The notes under the pieces: generated by a model
Told to the model about the DNA's origin: nothing
The model's input: only the letters and a program-made list of their open reading frames with translations
Databases searched by the model: none
Source: CAXXOK01 sp963675365
GTDB lineage: Bacteria; Bacillota; Clostridia; Christensenellales; Aristaeellaceae
DNA length: 64,000 bases
Assembly: GCA_963675365.2 (NCBI GenBank)
Contig: CAXXVA010000001.1
Coordinates: 124,001-188,000 of the forward strand
Direction of reading: 5' to 3'
In this document: positions 9,594 through 18,036 of the stretch, piece by piece
How positions within the stretch are numbered: the stretch's first letter is position 1
Layout of the letters: every line of letters begins with the position of its first letter
Program-made: the position numbers and the translations under genes

Positions 9594-10129
9594 GCTTTGG
9601 GTCCCAGCTCGTAAATATCGTTCCCCTGACAATCGATGGCAACCATCAGCGGCAGATCGCGTACGGTCAGCCGCTTGATTGATTCCGTTCCCAAATCCTC
9701 GTAGGCGACGACTTCGACGCGTTCAACGCATGCCGAAAGGTACGCCGCGCAGCCAGCGGGCGCGGTGAAATAGACCGCTTTATGCCGGACGATCGCCTGT
9801 TTGACGGCCTCCCCGCGGTCGCCCTTGCCGATGATAGCCAGCAGCCCTTTTTCAAGCAGCGCGGGGGTGAACGGGTCCATGCGCACGGAGGTGGTCGGCC
9901 CGATCGCGCCCGAGGTGTGTCCGGGCGGCGTCGGGGTCGGTCCAGCGTAGAAGATCGTCTGCCCCGCGATTTCGACTGGCAGAGGCTCGCCGGATTCGAT
10001 CGCCTGAACCATCCGCGCGTGCGCGGCGTCCCGCGCGGTATACACCACGCCGGATAAAAGCACCGTCTCCCCCGCCTTGAGCGTAGGGACGAGAGCCGGA
10101 TCGATGGGCGAAACGAGATGGTTAGGCAT
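9575..10129 (-). CDS. Fumarate hydratase class I, beta subunit
   Basis: A 184-residue C-terminal-type subunit of the iron-sulfur hydro-lyase (fumarate to malate). The family signature is in GDTVLLSG-like AGETVLLSGVVYTARDAAH at about 18-36. GPTPTPPGHTSGAIGPTTSVRMDPF is about 62-86, and the catalytic-loop region GKGDRGEAV is about 101-109. It follows the alpha-subunit gene by 9 bases and forms the heterodimer with it. L-tartrate dehydratase subunits share this fold, so fumarase is preferred but not proven. The 3' end overlaps murI tail to tail. Confidence 0.88.
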   Translation of the reverse strand: MPNHLVSPIDPALVPTLKAGETVLLSGVVYTARDAAHARMVQAIESGEPLPVEIAGQTIFYAGPTPTPPGHTSGAIGPTTSVRMDPFTPALLEKGLLAIIGKGDRGEAVKQAIVRHKAVYFTAPAGCAAYLSACVERVEVVAYEDLGTESIKRLTVRDLPLMVAIDCQGNDIYELGPKAYLSES

Positions 10130-10138
10130 AGCGTCTCC

Positions 10139-10984
10139 TTACAGTACCGCTTTGGCGCGCCGGGTGGCGTGGCAGCCAACGTTTACGGCCACGGGCAGCC
10201 CCGCGATGTGCGTCGGCGCGGTCTTGATCCGTACAGCCAGCGCCGTGGTGTATCCGCCGTAGCCCTGCGGACCGATGCCAAGGCAGTTGATTTCTTCCAG
10301 CAGTTCTTTTTCCAGCGCGTCGATTTTCGGATCGGGGTGATCGCCTTCGCGGAGCTCCACCAGAGCTTCCTTGGCGAGCATCGCCACCTGCTCAAACGTC
10401 CCCCCGACGCCGACGCCCAGAATGACAGGCGGGCAGGGGTTCGCGCCCGCGAGTTTCATGGTTTCCAGCACGAAATCCTTCACGCCCCGAATACCGTCGG
10501 CCGGAGTCAGCATTTTCAGCCGGCTCATGTTCTCGCTACCAAAGCCTTTTGGCGCGACGATGAGCTTGAGGGTATCGCCCGGCACAAGCTTTACATGCAG
10601 CACGGCGGGCGTGTTGTCGCCGGTATTTACGCGGTTGAACGGGTCGGCTACCACGGACTTGCGCAGATAGCCTTCCGTGTAGCCCTGATGGACGCCCCGG
10701 TTGACCGCGTCTTCGAGCAATCCGCCCTCGATGTGCACGTCCTGTCCCAGTTCGGCGATGACGACCGTCATGCCCGTGTCCTGGCAGATCGGGACTTTGC
10801 CCTGCTCGGCGAGCCTGCAGTTATCGCAGACCAGCGCAAGCGATTCCCGCGCGGGCGCGAACGGTTCGTCCTCCCGCGCTTGTTCCAACAACGTACGCAC
10901 GGGTTTTGGCAGCACGGTACAAGCCGTCACGCAAAGCTTGGCGACGGTATCGGCGATGGCGTCCGCCTGAATGGTTCGTATCAT
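10139..10984 (-). CDS. Fumarate hydratase class I, alpha subunit
   Basis: A 281-residue N-terminal-type subunit that carries the [4Fe-4S] cluster. Three cluster-type cysteines are visible: ICQDTG at about 67, ANPCPP at about 185 and NVGCHATRRAKA near the C-terminus. VGGTFE and GIGPQGYGG match the fumarase/tartrate-dehydratase alpha family. This oxygen-sensitive class suits an anaerobe running an incomplete citric acid pathway. The gene order is phosphoesterase, alpha, beta, with 9-base gaps, so it reads as a three-gene operon. Confidence 0.9.
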   Translation of the reverse strand: MIRTIQADAIADTVAKLCVTACTVLPKPVRTLLEQAREDEPFAPARESLALVCDNCRLAEQGKVPICQDTGMTVVIAELGQDVHIEGGLLEDAVNRGVHQGYTEGYLRKSVVADPFNRVNTGDNTPAVLHVKLVPGDTLKLIVAPKGFGSENMSRLKMLTPADGIRGVKDFVLETMKLAGANPCPPVILGVGVGGTFEQVAMLAKEALVELREGDHPDPKIDALEKELLEEINCLGIGPQGYGGYTTALAVRIKTAPTHIAGLPVAVNVGCHATRRAKAVL

Positions 10985-10993
10985 GGCTCGCTC

Positions 10994-11671
10994 CTAGTCC
11001 AGGTCGATCCGCAGGATTTCCCGCGGGTTGTTGATGCGCGGTGCGCGGATGTGGTCGCCCGCGCCTGCCGAGATAATCATGCGCTCCCAAACGCCCTTTG
11101 TGTACCGGGGAAAGAAGCCCTGCCCCGGCGCGAACAGCCCGCGCCCGAACAGCCGCACCTGCCCGCCGTGCGCGTGCCCCGACAGCACAAGATCGACGTC
11201 CTTGTCATGAAGGTACTGAAAATAATCCTCCGGACGGTGGCTCATCAGCACCCGGCAGCCGTCCTCATGCAGAAACGCGGGCAGCATGTCCTCATGGCCG
11301 TAATCCAGCGGGCGATACCAGCAGCCGATCATAAGCTCGCCAAAACGCACATAGCGATTGAACAGGAGCGTCGCGCCGGTTTCTTCCGCCTTTTTCGCAA
11401 AATCCTGATACGTCTTCAGCCGTACTTCGTGGTTGCCGACGCCCATAAAGGTCGGCACAACAGCGGCGGCTTCCCGCAGAAAATCAATCCCGCGTCCATA
11501 TGTCTGTCCGTGCCGCTCCGCCAGGTCTCCGGGCAGGAGCAGCGCATCCACATCCTGTAAAAGCGGCAGAATATCCGCATACGGCCCGTTGTGCAGATCG
11601 CTGACGACCAAAAGCCGCACCGGCTTTGTAAGCTTTCCCGTGTGCCAGGGATAGGTGGTTATCGTCCTCAA
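10994..11671 (-). CDS. Metallophosphoesterase (YkuE-like calcineurin family)
   Basis: A 225-residue protein that starts with TTG, supported by GGAGG seven bases upstream. The dinuclear-metal motifs are in order: SDLHNG (about 24-29), LPGDLAE (46-52), GVGNHEVR (about 77-84), SHRPEDYF and SGHAHGGQ near 165. YkuE-type enzymes act on phosphoester or UDP-lipid substrates at or near the membrane. This one has no signal peptide or transmembrane helix, so it is probably cytoplasmic. It is the first gene of the fumarase operon. A functional link with fumarase is not obvious. Confidence 0.88.
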   Translation of the reverse strand: MRTITTYPWHTGKLTKPVRLLVVSDLHNGPYADILPLLQDVDALLLPGDLAERHGQTYGRGIDFLREAAAVVPTFMGVGNHEVRLKTYQDFAKKAEETGATLLFNRYVRFGELMIGCWYRPLDYGHEDMLPAFLHEDGCRVLMSHRPEDYFQYLHDKDVDLVLSGHAHGGQVRLFGRGLFAPGQGFFPRYTKGVWERMIISAGAGDHIRAPRINNPREILRIDLD

Positions 11672-11844
11672 TGCCGCGCCTCCGTACCGGTTGATCTACC
11701 TACCCTGTATTCGCTGTCCACGGCGGAGTTTTCCTGCTTTGTAATGAAATGTGCACGATGCCGCAGTGGGCAGAACGCTATATTTGCTGTATACTGTTTC
11801 ATAAAGAGCAACCGCTCAATGCAATGGATCGCGGGGTGAACAGA

Positions 11845-12405
11845 ATGGATGCTACGATCCATCTTAATCCGGAAAAAATCATGATGGAACGAATTGCCAG
11901 CAGACTCGGCCTTGTGCAGTACAGCCGGATTCTCTCTCGTGCCGCGTGCTGCGACGTTTCCAAAGATATGGAGTTCCAGCGCCTGTTTAACGGTTATTAT
12001 CGCGTCCGAAGAAATCCGGAATGGTGCAGTCACTATTATGCCCTTTTTGAAGCGATGAAAACAGGGATGCCAACCTTTGAATATATCATCCGAACGCTTT
12101 ATGACCGGTCGGGCAATATTGAAGCCTCGTTTGCCAGTAAAATGCTGGCGACGCTGGACACCAGCAAGCCGATATGGGATCAATATGTTCTCAGCCGTCT
12201 CCATATGAAACTGAAGGAAAACGGCAAACAGGAAAAACTACGTAATGCCATTACACTCTACGCCGGGATCGCGGATTGGTATACGCAATATCTTTCAACC
12301 GACGAAAGCGCATCATGCATCATGGTGTTTAACCGCTATCTGCCAGATTATGCCTGGATCAGCGATGTGAAAAAGCTTGACTTCTTTCTTTGGAGTTCAC
12401 GGTAA
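11845..12405 (+). CDS. Conserved-looking hypothetical protein
   Basis: About 186 residues from MDATIHLN, with GGGGTGAA upstream; the frame is open to an ATG at 11749. It is alpha-helical and soluble, with FQRLFNGYYRVRRN near residue 50 and SFASKMLATLDTSKPIWDQYVL near 100. These look like conserved cores of a family often called hypothetical in Bacillota, which I cannot name. Base composition is lower in GC than the flanking genes and it has its own promoterless-looking 150-base upstream gap. Both features are compatible with acquisition. Confidence 0.6.
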   Translation: MDATIHLNPEKIMMERIASRLGLVQYSRILSRAACCDVSKDMEFQRLFNGYYRVRRNPEWCSHYYALFEAMKTGMPTFEYIIRTLYDRSGNIEASFASKMLATLDTSKPIWDQYVLSRLHMKLKENGKQEKLRNAITLYAGIADWYTQYLSTDESASCIMVFNRYLPDYAWISDVKKLDFFLWSSR

Positions 12406-12486
12406 AAACACCGCTAATGCTATCTTTTCTTGACTGGCAATAACTCCAATGCTATCATAGCCCAAACGCGGAAGGGGGCGGGGGTT

Positions 12487-13290
12487 ATGGATCATATGGA
12501 CGCCGTACGGGCGTATTACGACGCGGATGTCGAACACGAATGGGCGCGCATCGACGGGCGGCCGGAGTTCATCCTCAGCTGCCGCTTCATCGACCGGTAT
12601 GTTAAGCCCGGCGACCGCGTGCTGGATATCGGCGGCGGGCCGGGACGCTATTCGTTGTACCTGGCCGAAAAAGGCTGCGACATAACGCTGCTGGACCTTT
12701 CCCCGGTCAACGTGGCATTTGCCCTGCGCAAAGCCGGGGAACTGGGATTGACTCTACGCACCGCAGAAGGCGACGCACGCGCGGCGGACACGGCCGTGCA
12801 GGGCCCATTTGACCACGTGCTGATCATGGGGCCGCTGTACCACCTGCAAACGGAGCAGGACCGCGTGCAGGCCGTCCAAGCCGGTCTGCGGCTCCTGAAA
12901 CCAGGCGGAGTGCTTTTCGCGTCGTTTATCAACCTGTATTCCGGGCTGATTTATGCGATGAAGCACGAGCCCGAATGCGTGCTGGATCAGGGCGAACAAA
13001 GCCTGGATTACCTCAACGCGATGCTCGAAAACCGCAGCTTCGCGGGGCACCTGTTCACGCACGCGTTTTTTATCAAACCGTCGGAGATTCTGCCGTTCAT
13101 GGAGCGGTTTCCGCTGAAAAAACTGCATCTGTTCGCGCAGGAGGGCGTGATGGCGCCCTGCGAGCCCAATCTCATGGGGCAGCCGCAGGCCGTGATCGAC
13201 ACCTGGCTGGAAATCAGCGAAATCCTCGCCGAACGGGAGGAACTGCACGCGATGGCGGAACATATCATGTATATCGGGCAAAAGAAATAG
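12487..13290 (+). CDS. Class I SAM-dependent methyltransferase
   Basis: A 267-residue protein starting MDHMDAVRAYYD, with a GGAAGGGGGC ribosome site. Motif I VLDIGGGPGRYS (about 46-57) binds S-adenosylmethionine, the acidic residue after strand 2 is in ITLLDLSP, and motif IV is VLIMGPLYHL. The pattern is that of small-molecule or ubiquinone/menaquinone-like methyltransferases. No substrate is suggested by the neighbours, an unknown protein and an NYN-domain protein. The gene reads as a single transcription unit or one shared with the gene upstream. Confidence 0.85.
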   Translation: MDHMDAVRAYYDADVEHEWARIDGRPEFILSCRFIDRYVKPGDRVLDIGGGPGRYSLYLAEKGCDITLLDLSPVNVAFALRKAGELGLTLRTAEGDARAADTAVQGPFDHVLIMGPLYHLQTEQDRVQAVQAGLRLLKPGGVLFASFINLYSGLIYAMKHEPECVLDQGEQSLDYLNAMLENRSFAGHLFTHAFFIKPSEILPFMERFPLKKLHLFAQEGVMAPCEPNLMGQPQAVIDTWLEISEILAEREELHAMAEHIMYIGQKK

Positions 13291-13341
13291 CCTTCATATC
13301 ACAACTGCTACCTTCGGTGAATGCCATAGATCGAAAAAATG

Positions 13342-13350
13342 TGATATAAT
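13342..13350 (+). promoter_or_regulatory. Extended -10 promoter of the NYN gene
   Basis: TGATATAAT, an extended -10 with a perfect TATAAT hexamer, 29 bases before the start codon. No good -35 is visible, as is usual for extended -10 promoters. Confidence 0.55.
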
Positions 13351-13378
13351 GACGATACAGAAGACGGGAGGTGTTTTT

Positions 13379-13885
13379 ATGCCCAGAATCGCTGTATTTG
13401 TTGACGGATCGAACTTTTTTTACATGCAGACCAAAGACCTTGGCCAGTTCCTGGATCCCAAGAAACTGCTGGATTTTATTGCACAGTTCGGCGAGATCAC
13501 GGACGCTTACTACTACACCGGCGAGGACGACCACCCCGAAGCCAAACAGCAAAGCTACCTGGACGCGCTGCCGTATATGGGGTATTCTCTGATCACCAAA
13601 CGGATCAAAACAATTTTCGACCCGCAGACCGGAACCACAAAACGCAAGGCCAACCTGGATATCGAAATCGTACTGGATATGTTCAATACCATCGACAATT
13701 ACGACATGGCCGTGCTTGTCAGCGGCGACGGGGATTTCGAGCGCGCGCTGCAGATGCTCAAATCCCGCGGAAAGCAATTCAAAGTCATGGCGACGGATAA
13801 TTTCGCCGCCATGGAAATCCGGCGCGTCGCCGGCATGCACTATATCAATTTATCGGAGATCAAGGACCAGCTTAGAAAAGATTGA
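13379..13885 (+). CDS. NYN domain protein (LabA/DUF88-like putative nuclease)
   Basis: A 168-residue PIN-like NYN domain protein. The acidic metal-site residues appear in VFVDGSNFFY (about 6-15), NLDIEIVLDMFN (about 94-105) and LVSGDGDFERAL (about 115-126). Proteins of this group are predicted or shown to act on RNA. GGGAGGTG upstream of MPRIAVFVDG sets the start; an upstream ATG at 13349 overlaps the -10. It is monocistronic, between its own promoter and a strong terminator. The target is unknown. Confidence 0.88.
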   Translation: MPRIAVFVDGSNFFYMQTKDLGQFLDPKKLLDFIAQFGEITDAYYYTGEDDHPEAKQQSYLDALPYMGYSLITKRIKTIFDPQTGTTKRKANLDIEIVLDMFNTIDNYDMAVLVSGDGDFERALQMLKSRGKQFKVMATDNFAAMEIRRVAGMHYINLSEIKDQLRKD

Positions 13886-13901
13886 TATTAACCCTTGGCG
13901 G

Positions 13902-13928
13902 AAAGGCAATCGAAGGATTGCCTTTTTT
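13902..13928 (+). terminator. Rho-independent terminator after the NYN gene
   Basis: Perfect 10-bp stem AAAGGCAATC / GATTGCCTTT, GAAG tetraloop, seven T. Confidence 0.93.
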
Positions 13929-13931
13929 TGT

Positions 13932-14930
13932 TTACAGCGTTCTGACCTTATTCCAGATTTTCTCTTCCACCGGAATACCGAGCTTCATATTCTCGCGGCG
14001 AACCGCCATCATGTTCTGGCCCGGGTAGGTGGGCGGCTTGCCCTCTTCCCTCGGCGCGGAGGTCTGTAGATCGGCAAGGGTCGCCTTCACCTGTTCCAAA
14101 TACGCCTCGCGGTTTGGCAGGCTTTTCAGGTTAATCGCCATAAACACTTGGCTGACGCCCGTTTCATTGGGGAATTCCCCGATCTCGCGCGTCGTCAGCC
14201 CGCCGCTGATCGCCGCCGCGACCAAATCCAGCATCAGCGCGAGACCCGAGCCTTTCCAGAAGCCGAACGGCATGATCTGCTTGGTTCTGATGATCTCCGC
14301 CGCGTCGCGTGTGAGCTGCTGGTTATGATCAAAGCCGCCGTCCAGCGGAAGCTCGCGGCCCTGCCGGGCATAGGTTTCGAGCTTGCCGTAGGCAAACATG
14401 GACATCGCGATATCCAAAAGCACCGGGGTGTCGCCGTTTGGCACGGCGATAACGATCGGGTTGTTGCCAAGCCTAGCGTTCTGCCCGCCCCAGGGAGGCA
14501 TGTTAGGCAGGGTGTTCGTCCAGAGGATGCCGATGCAGTCCGCCGCCGCGGCCATCAGCCCGTAATTGCCCGGGCGCATCCAGTGGTTGGTGTTTTTCAG
14601 ACCCACTACGCCCAATGCGTTTTCCCTCGCCAGGGCGATCGCGCGCTCCATCGCATCGGCGGCGTTCAAATTGCCGATGCCGCGGTGCCCGTCCCAGCGT
14701 TCCATCACGCCGAGTTTCGCGTCCAGAGACACGCGGGCGTTAACGTCCACATCGCCCCGCTCGATCGCCTGGATCAGCGCCCGAAAACGGTTCAACCCGT
14801 GGGAATACACCCCGTCGCGGCTCGCATCGGTAAACAGCCCGGCCGAGCGGTCCGCACGGTCCGCGTCTACGCCGTGTTGTATCAGTACGCGGGTAAGTTC
14901 CCTCCGCATTTCGTCATAGGATACTCTCAT
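13932..14930 (-). CDS. dlgD: 2,3-diketo-L-gulonate reductase-like dehydrogenase
   Basis: A 332-residue member of the type 2 malate/lactate dehydrogenase family, closest by eye to E. coli YiaK/DlgD. Shared stretches are GVYSHGLNRF, the MERWDGHRGIGNL region, LKNTNHWMRPG, WTNTLPNMPPWGG and MSMFAYGKLE. DlgD reduces 2,3-diketo-L-gulonate to 3-keto-L-gulonate with NADH. His in TNHW is the expected catalytic residue. CGGAGGGATTGAG before MRVSYDEM sets the start; a 134-codon upstream extension has no family similarity. Divergent from the oxidoreductase at 15081. L-xylulose-type enzymes near 47-51 kb belong to the same kind of sugar chemistry in E. coli, but linkage here is only inferred. Confidence 0.85.
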   Translation of the reverse strand: MRVSYDEMRRELTRVLIQHGVDADRADRSAGLFTDASRDGVYSHGLNRFRALIQAIERGDVDVNARVSLDAKLGVMERWDGHRGIGNLNAADAMERAIALARENALGVVGLKNTNHWMRPGNYGLMAAAADCIGILWTNTLPNMPPWGGQNARLGNNPIVIAVPNGDTPVLLDIAMSMFAYGKLETYARQGRELPLDGGFDHNQQLTRDAAEIIRTKQIMPFGFWKGSGLALMLDLVAAAISGGLTTREIGEFPNETGVSQVFMAINLKSLPNREAYLEQVKATLADLQTSAPREEGKPPTYPGQNMMAVRRENMKLGIPVEEKIWNKVRTL

Positions 14931-15016
14931 CTCAATCCCTCCGGTATGAAGTATAGTACCAGTGTACCACATTAATAAAAACCTTAAACGATTCGCGCAA
15001 TATATGCCTGTTCCCA

Positions 15017-15046
15017 TTGCGCTTTGCGGCGCGGTTGGAGTAAAAT
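15017..15046 (+). promoter_or_regulatory. Possible promoter of the 15081 oxidoreductase
   Basis: TTGCGC and TAAAAT spaced by 18 bases, 35 bases before the start codon. Moderate match in the divergent intergenic region. Confidence 0.4.
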
Positions 15047-15080
15047 AGAGAAAACGAACCTGCGGAAGGGAGCGAAACCA

Positions 15081-16070
15081 ATGATCAACGTCGCGATATT
15101 GGGCGCTGGAAGCATCGCCCAGAAAATGGCCCGCACAATTAACGGGATGATCGCCCAGGGCAATCAGGGCGTCGCCATGTATGCCGTCGCATCCAGGAAC
15201 GGCGAAAAAGCGCTGCAATTTGCAAGCGAGTACGGAGTAGAAAAAGCCTACGGCTCCTATGAGGAAATGCTGCGTGATCCGGACGTGGATCTGGTCTACG
15301 TCGCAACCCCGCACTCGCACCATTATGAGCATATGCTGCTGTGTTTAAAGCACAGCAAGCACATCCTGTGCGAAAAAGCGTTCACCGTCAACGCCCGTCA
15401 GGCCGATGAGGTGATTGCGCTCGCCCGGCAGAAAGGGCTGTACATCGCCGAAGCCATCTGGACGCGCTATCTGCCCTCGCGCAAGATGATCACTGATTTG
15501 ATTGCGAACGGCGCCATCGGCAAGCCGCGTATGCTGACGGCCAATCTGGCCTATATGATGGAACATGTGGAGCGCATGTACAAGCCGGAGCTCGCTGGCG
15601 GGGCGCTTTTAGATCTGGGAGTCTATACGCTCAACTTCGCCGCGATGGTACTTGGCAAGGATGTCGTCGATATCCAAACCACGGCGAAAATGTTCGAAAC
15701 GGGCGTGGATATGCAGGATGCCATTACCCTGACCTTTGCGGGCGGGGAGATGGCGGTGCTGTGCACGGCCATGAACTGCGCGGGCGACGGCCGAGGCGTT
15801 GTGTATGGCTCCAAGGGCACACTGACCGCCGACAACATCAACAATCCCCAGGTCATTACCGTCAAGTCCATCGTCAAGGCCGAAGACGCCAAAATCTACC
15901 ATGTGCCCGACCAAATCACCGGTTTTGAAGACCAAGTGCAGGCCGCCGTGGACGCCATCGAGCGGGGGCAGGTGGAATGCGAGGCCATGCCGCACGCCGA
16001 AACGATCCGCATCATGAAGCTGATGGACGATATCCGCGCCATCTGGGGTTTCAAATACCCGGGCGAGTAA
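15081..16070 (+). CDS. Gfo/Idh/MocA family oxidoreductase
   Basis: A 329-residue NAD(P)-dependent dehydrogenase. The Rossmann motif AILGAGSIAQKMA is at about 4-16. DLVYVATPHSHHYEH (about 74-88) and the EK motif ILCEKAFTVN (about 99-108) are typical, and AEAIWTRYLPS resembles the dimeric dihydrodiol/sugar dehydrogenase subgroup. Substrates in this family are usually sugars, sugar acids or trans-dihydrodiols. GGAAGGGAGCG upstream sets the start. It is divergent from dlgD across 150 bases, so a shared regulator is plausible. Confidence 0.9.
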   Translation: MINVAILGAGSIAQKMARTINGMIAQGNQGVAMYAVASRNGEKALQFASEYGVEKAYGSYEEMLRDPDVDLVYVATPHSHHYEHMLLCLKHSKHILCEKAFTVNARQADEVIALARQKGLYIAEAIWTRYLPSRKMITDLIANGAIGKPRMLTANLAYMMEHVERMYKPELAGGALLDLGVYTLNFAAMVLGKDVVDIQTTAKMFETGVDMQDAITLTFAGGEMAVLCTAMNCAGDGRGVVYGSKGTLTADNINNPQVITVKSIVKAEDAKIYHVPDQITGFEDQVQAAVDAIERGQVECEAMPHAETIRIMKLMDDIRAIWGFKYPGE

Positions 16071-16081
16071 CAACAGCATGC

Positions 16082-16116
16082 AAAAACCGCCGATCCGTTT
16101 GGATCGGCGGTTTTTT
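16082..16116. terminator. Bidirectional terminator
   Basis: Perfect 15-bp stem AAAAACCGCCGATCC / GGATCGGCGGTTTTT with GTTT loop, between convergent genes. It serves both strands. Confidence 0.93.
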
Positions 16117-16124
16117 GATCGTTT

Positions 16125-17114
16125 TCAGTTGCCCTCTTCAAATTGCAGGTCGATCCCGCCGGACACCGTGCTGAGCTTCAGCGTTTTACCGCCGCTGCCG
16201 GACGCGTTTTGCAAGTTGCTGCCGCCGGAAACAGTGCTCACAGATATACTGTACTCTCCGCGCGATCCGCCGAGGCTGCCCTTGATGGAGCCGGAGGTGC
16301 TTTTCATGTCGATGCTTTCCGCCTTGACCCCTTCCGGGCGGATGCCGCCCGATACGGACTTTGCGGTAAACGTCTCGCAGCTTGCATCCTGTATCCGCAA
16401 CGTGCCGCTGACCGATTCCAGGGTCAGACCGCTTTGAGCGGTAATCTGCGTCAGTTCCGCTTTTCCGCTCGTCGTTTTCACGCTGAGCGCTCCGCCCGAT
16501 TCCAGCTTGTCCGCCGTAACGCCGCCGGACACCGTTTGGATACGGACGTCACCTCCCGCTTTCAGCGCGTTTGCGGTGATACTGCCCGAGGTGCTGCGAA
16601 GCGTGAACTCCTGCCGCGCTGTGATGTTGGCCGCGCTGATCACCCCAGAGACCGATTTTAAACCGCAACTGTCCAGGTCGGCCGCCGTGTCGGCGATGAT
16701 CTTTCCCGAGACCGTGCTGATGTTCAGATCGCCCTGGAAGCCGCCGGGCAGCTCGATCTCCAGAATGTACTCGTTATTGAGAAACGGCGCTGAAAACAGT
16801 GCTTTCAGCCAGTTGGAACGGGTACGGTACGAGATCGACAATACGCCGTCCTTCAGCGTCGCCTGATACTCCACGTACTCGTCCGTCTGCCAGCTTAGGT
16901 TCATCTGCCCGCCGTCCACCGGCGTAATGATCACGTTGGGCGTGTCGGTATCAATTTGGATGGAGCGAACGTCCGCGACCTGATAGGATTGATTTTCCAT
17001 GGTTGTGTCCCCTTCCCTGTTTCTCGTCATGGCATATCCAATGCCCGCGATAGCCAAGCCGACGACGATCAGCATAAGCGCGCCGTACAGCAGTCGATTA
17101 TGAAACGGTTTCAT
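16125..17114 (-). CDS. DUF4097 family membrane-anchored beta-helix protein
   Basis: A 329-residue protein with an N-terminal transmembrane helix (about 8-28). From about residue 130 the sequence is a chain of short repeats around S-V/T-S-G (STVSGKI, KSVSGVI, RSTSGSI, QTVSGGV, KTTSGKA, ESVSGTL, KSVSGGI, KSTSGSI). This is the right-handed beta-helix pattern of DUF4097 putative adhesins. These commonly lie in operons with PadR and HAAS-domain proteins, as here: the HAAS gene overlaps its start by 17 bases. Probably an outer-face domain of a membrane stress module; the ligand is unknown. Confidence 0.88.
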   Translation of the reverse strand: MKPFHNRLLYGALMLIVVGLAIAGIGYAMTRNREGDTTMENQSYQVADVRSIQIDTDTPNVIITPVDGGQMNLSWQTDEYVEYQATLKDGVLSISYRTRSNWLKALFSAPFLNNEYILEIELPGGFQGDLNISTVSGKIIADTAADLDSCGLKSVSGVISAANITARQEFTLRSTSGSITANALKAGGDVRIQTVSGGVTADKLESGGALSVKTTSGKAELTQITAQSGLTLESVSGTLRIQDASCETFTAKSVSGGIRPEGVKAESIDMKSTSGSIKGSLGGSRGEYSISVSTVSGGSNLQNASGSGGKTLKLSTVSGGIDLQFEEGN

Positions 17115-17703
17115 ACTTCATTTCCCCCTTATTCATCAAAGCACGCTTGCCCTTCAGCCAAAGCCTTTTGGTGAAGCGCGCAAACCAGCCGGTAACCCGC
17201 ACGCAGGCCGGGTATAAAAGCACCGCGCACCCCGCGCAGGCAATCGCGACACCGAATCCCATCAGCCTCATGCCGAATTCCGGAACCGCAATCAGCCCGG
17301 CGAGACCGCCGATAACCGCCGCGCCGCATGATGCGAGAACCACCCACAACATCAGCGCCAAAATCCAAAGCACGATAAAAAACGTAAGCAGAGCGCTGGC
17401 AGCCGCCATCAGCACGGGAAACCATACGGGAAACCCAAGCGTAAGCAGGATCACGACGCCCGCCGTGCGGGGCCTGTGCCCGACCCTTTGCCGGATCAGC
17501 GCGGCCATTGGCGTTTCCGCGGTGATGCGCTGGACAATTTCGTCCATGCCGCCGAGTTTGGCGACGGCCTCGTCCTCGGTCATGCCGTCTTCCATACTGT
17601 CGTCGATGATCTCGGCATAAAACGCATACGCCTTCTCCCGTTCCGCCTGGGGTAGCTGCGAAAGGCGGCGCAGGAGTTCCTGCAGAAAATCGTGCTTCTT
17701 CAT
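17098..17703 (-). CDS. HAAS-domain (DUF1700) membrane protein
   Basis: About 201 residues. The N-terminal 60 residues hold the HAAS helix pattern (FLQELLRRLSQLPQAEREKA, YAEIIDDSMEDGMTEDEAVAKLG). Three or four transmembrane helices follow at about 85-170 and the tail is basic. The start at 17703 overlaps the PadR stop by 4 bases (translational coupling), and the 3' end overlaps DUF4097 by 17 bases. PadR, HAAS and DUF4097 therefore form one tight operon. The HAAS family is thought to work with PadR-type regulators in envelope signalling; the mechanism is not established. Confidence 0.85.
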   Translation of the reverse strand: MKKHDFLQELLRRLSQLPQAEREKAYAFYAEIIDDSMEDGMTEDEAVAKLGGMDEIVQRITAETPMAALIRQRVGHRPRTAGVVILLTLGFPVWFPVLMAAASALLTFFIVLWILALMLWVVLASCGAAVIGGLAGLIAVPEFGMRLMGFGVAIACAGCAVLLYPACVRVTGWFARFTKRLWLKGKRALMNKGEMKYETVS

Positions 17704-18017
17704 AGCTGCTCCACCTCGCTCTGGATGTAATGATAGATGTCGGCGATCCCTTCCCACTCGGCAATGAACTGTAAAAGCCTGTGCTTGCCGCTTTCGGTGA
17801 TCGCGTAGTATTTGCGAAGCCTGCCGTTGTGCTCCCGCGACTCTACGGTCAGGTGCCCGGACGTCTCCAGCCGTTTTAAGATCGGGTACAGCGTCGATTC
17901 GGAGATCGCCACCACTGGCGTCAGGCTTTTGATGATCCGGTATCCGTAGGAAGGCTTTTTAAGCAGGGCGCTCAATACGCAGGCTTCCAGCACGCCCCGT
18001 TTCAATTGCGCGTCCAA
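17700..18017 (-). CDS. PadR family transcriptional regulator
   Basis: A 105-residue PadR winged-helix regulator. QLKRGVLEACVLSALLKKPSYGY at the N-terminus, SESTLYPILKRLE (recognition helix) and REHNGRLRKYYAITESG (wing) are classic. The start is a TTG at 18017, chosen because GGAGGG lies six bases upstream; the in-frame ATG at 18038 has no ribosome site. It heads the PadR-HAAS-DUF4097 operon. The 21-bp palindrome at 18037-18057 is its likely autoregulatory site. Confidence 0.92.
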   Translation of the reverse strand: MDAQLKRGVLEACVLSALLKKPSYGYRIIKSLTPVVAISESTLYPILKRLETSGHLTVESREHNGRLRKYYAITESGKHRLLQFIAEWEGIADIYHYIQSEVEQL

Positions 18018-18036
18018 GGCGATCCCTCCCCTACGC

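Noticed and set aside
10118..11560. 480-codon plus-strand open frame
   Set aside because: Antisense to fumarase alpha and the phosphoesterase, both of which have intact family motifs.
14931..15332. N-terminal extension of the dlgD-like frame
   Set aside because: No homology to the family, crosses the divergent intergenic region and overlaps the other oxidoreductase; a good ribosome site lies at the shorter start.
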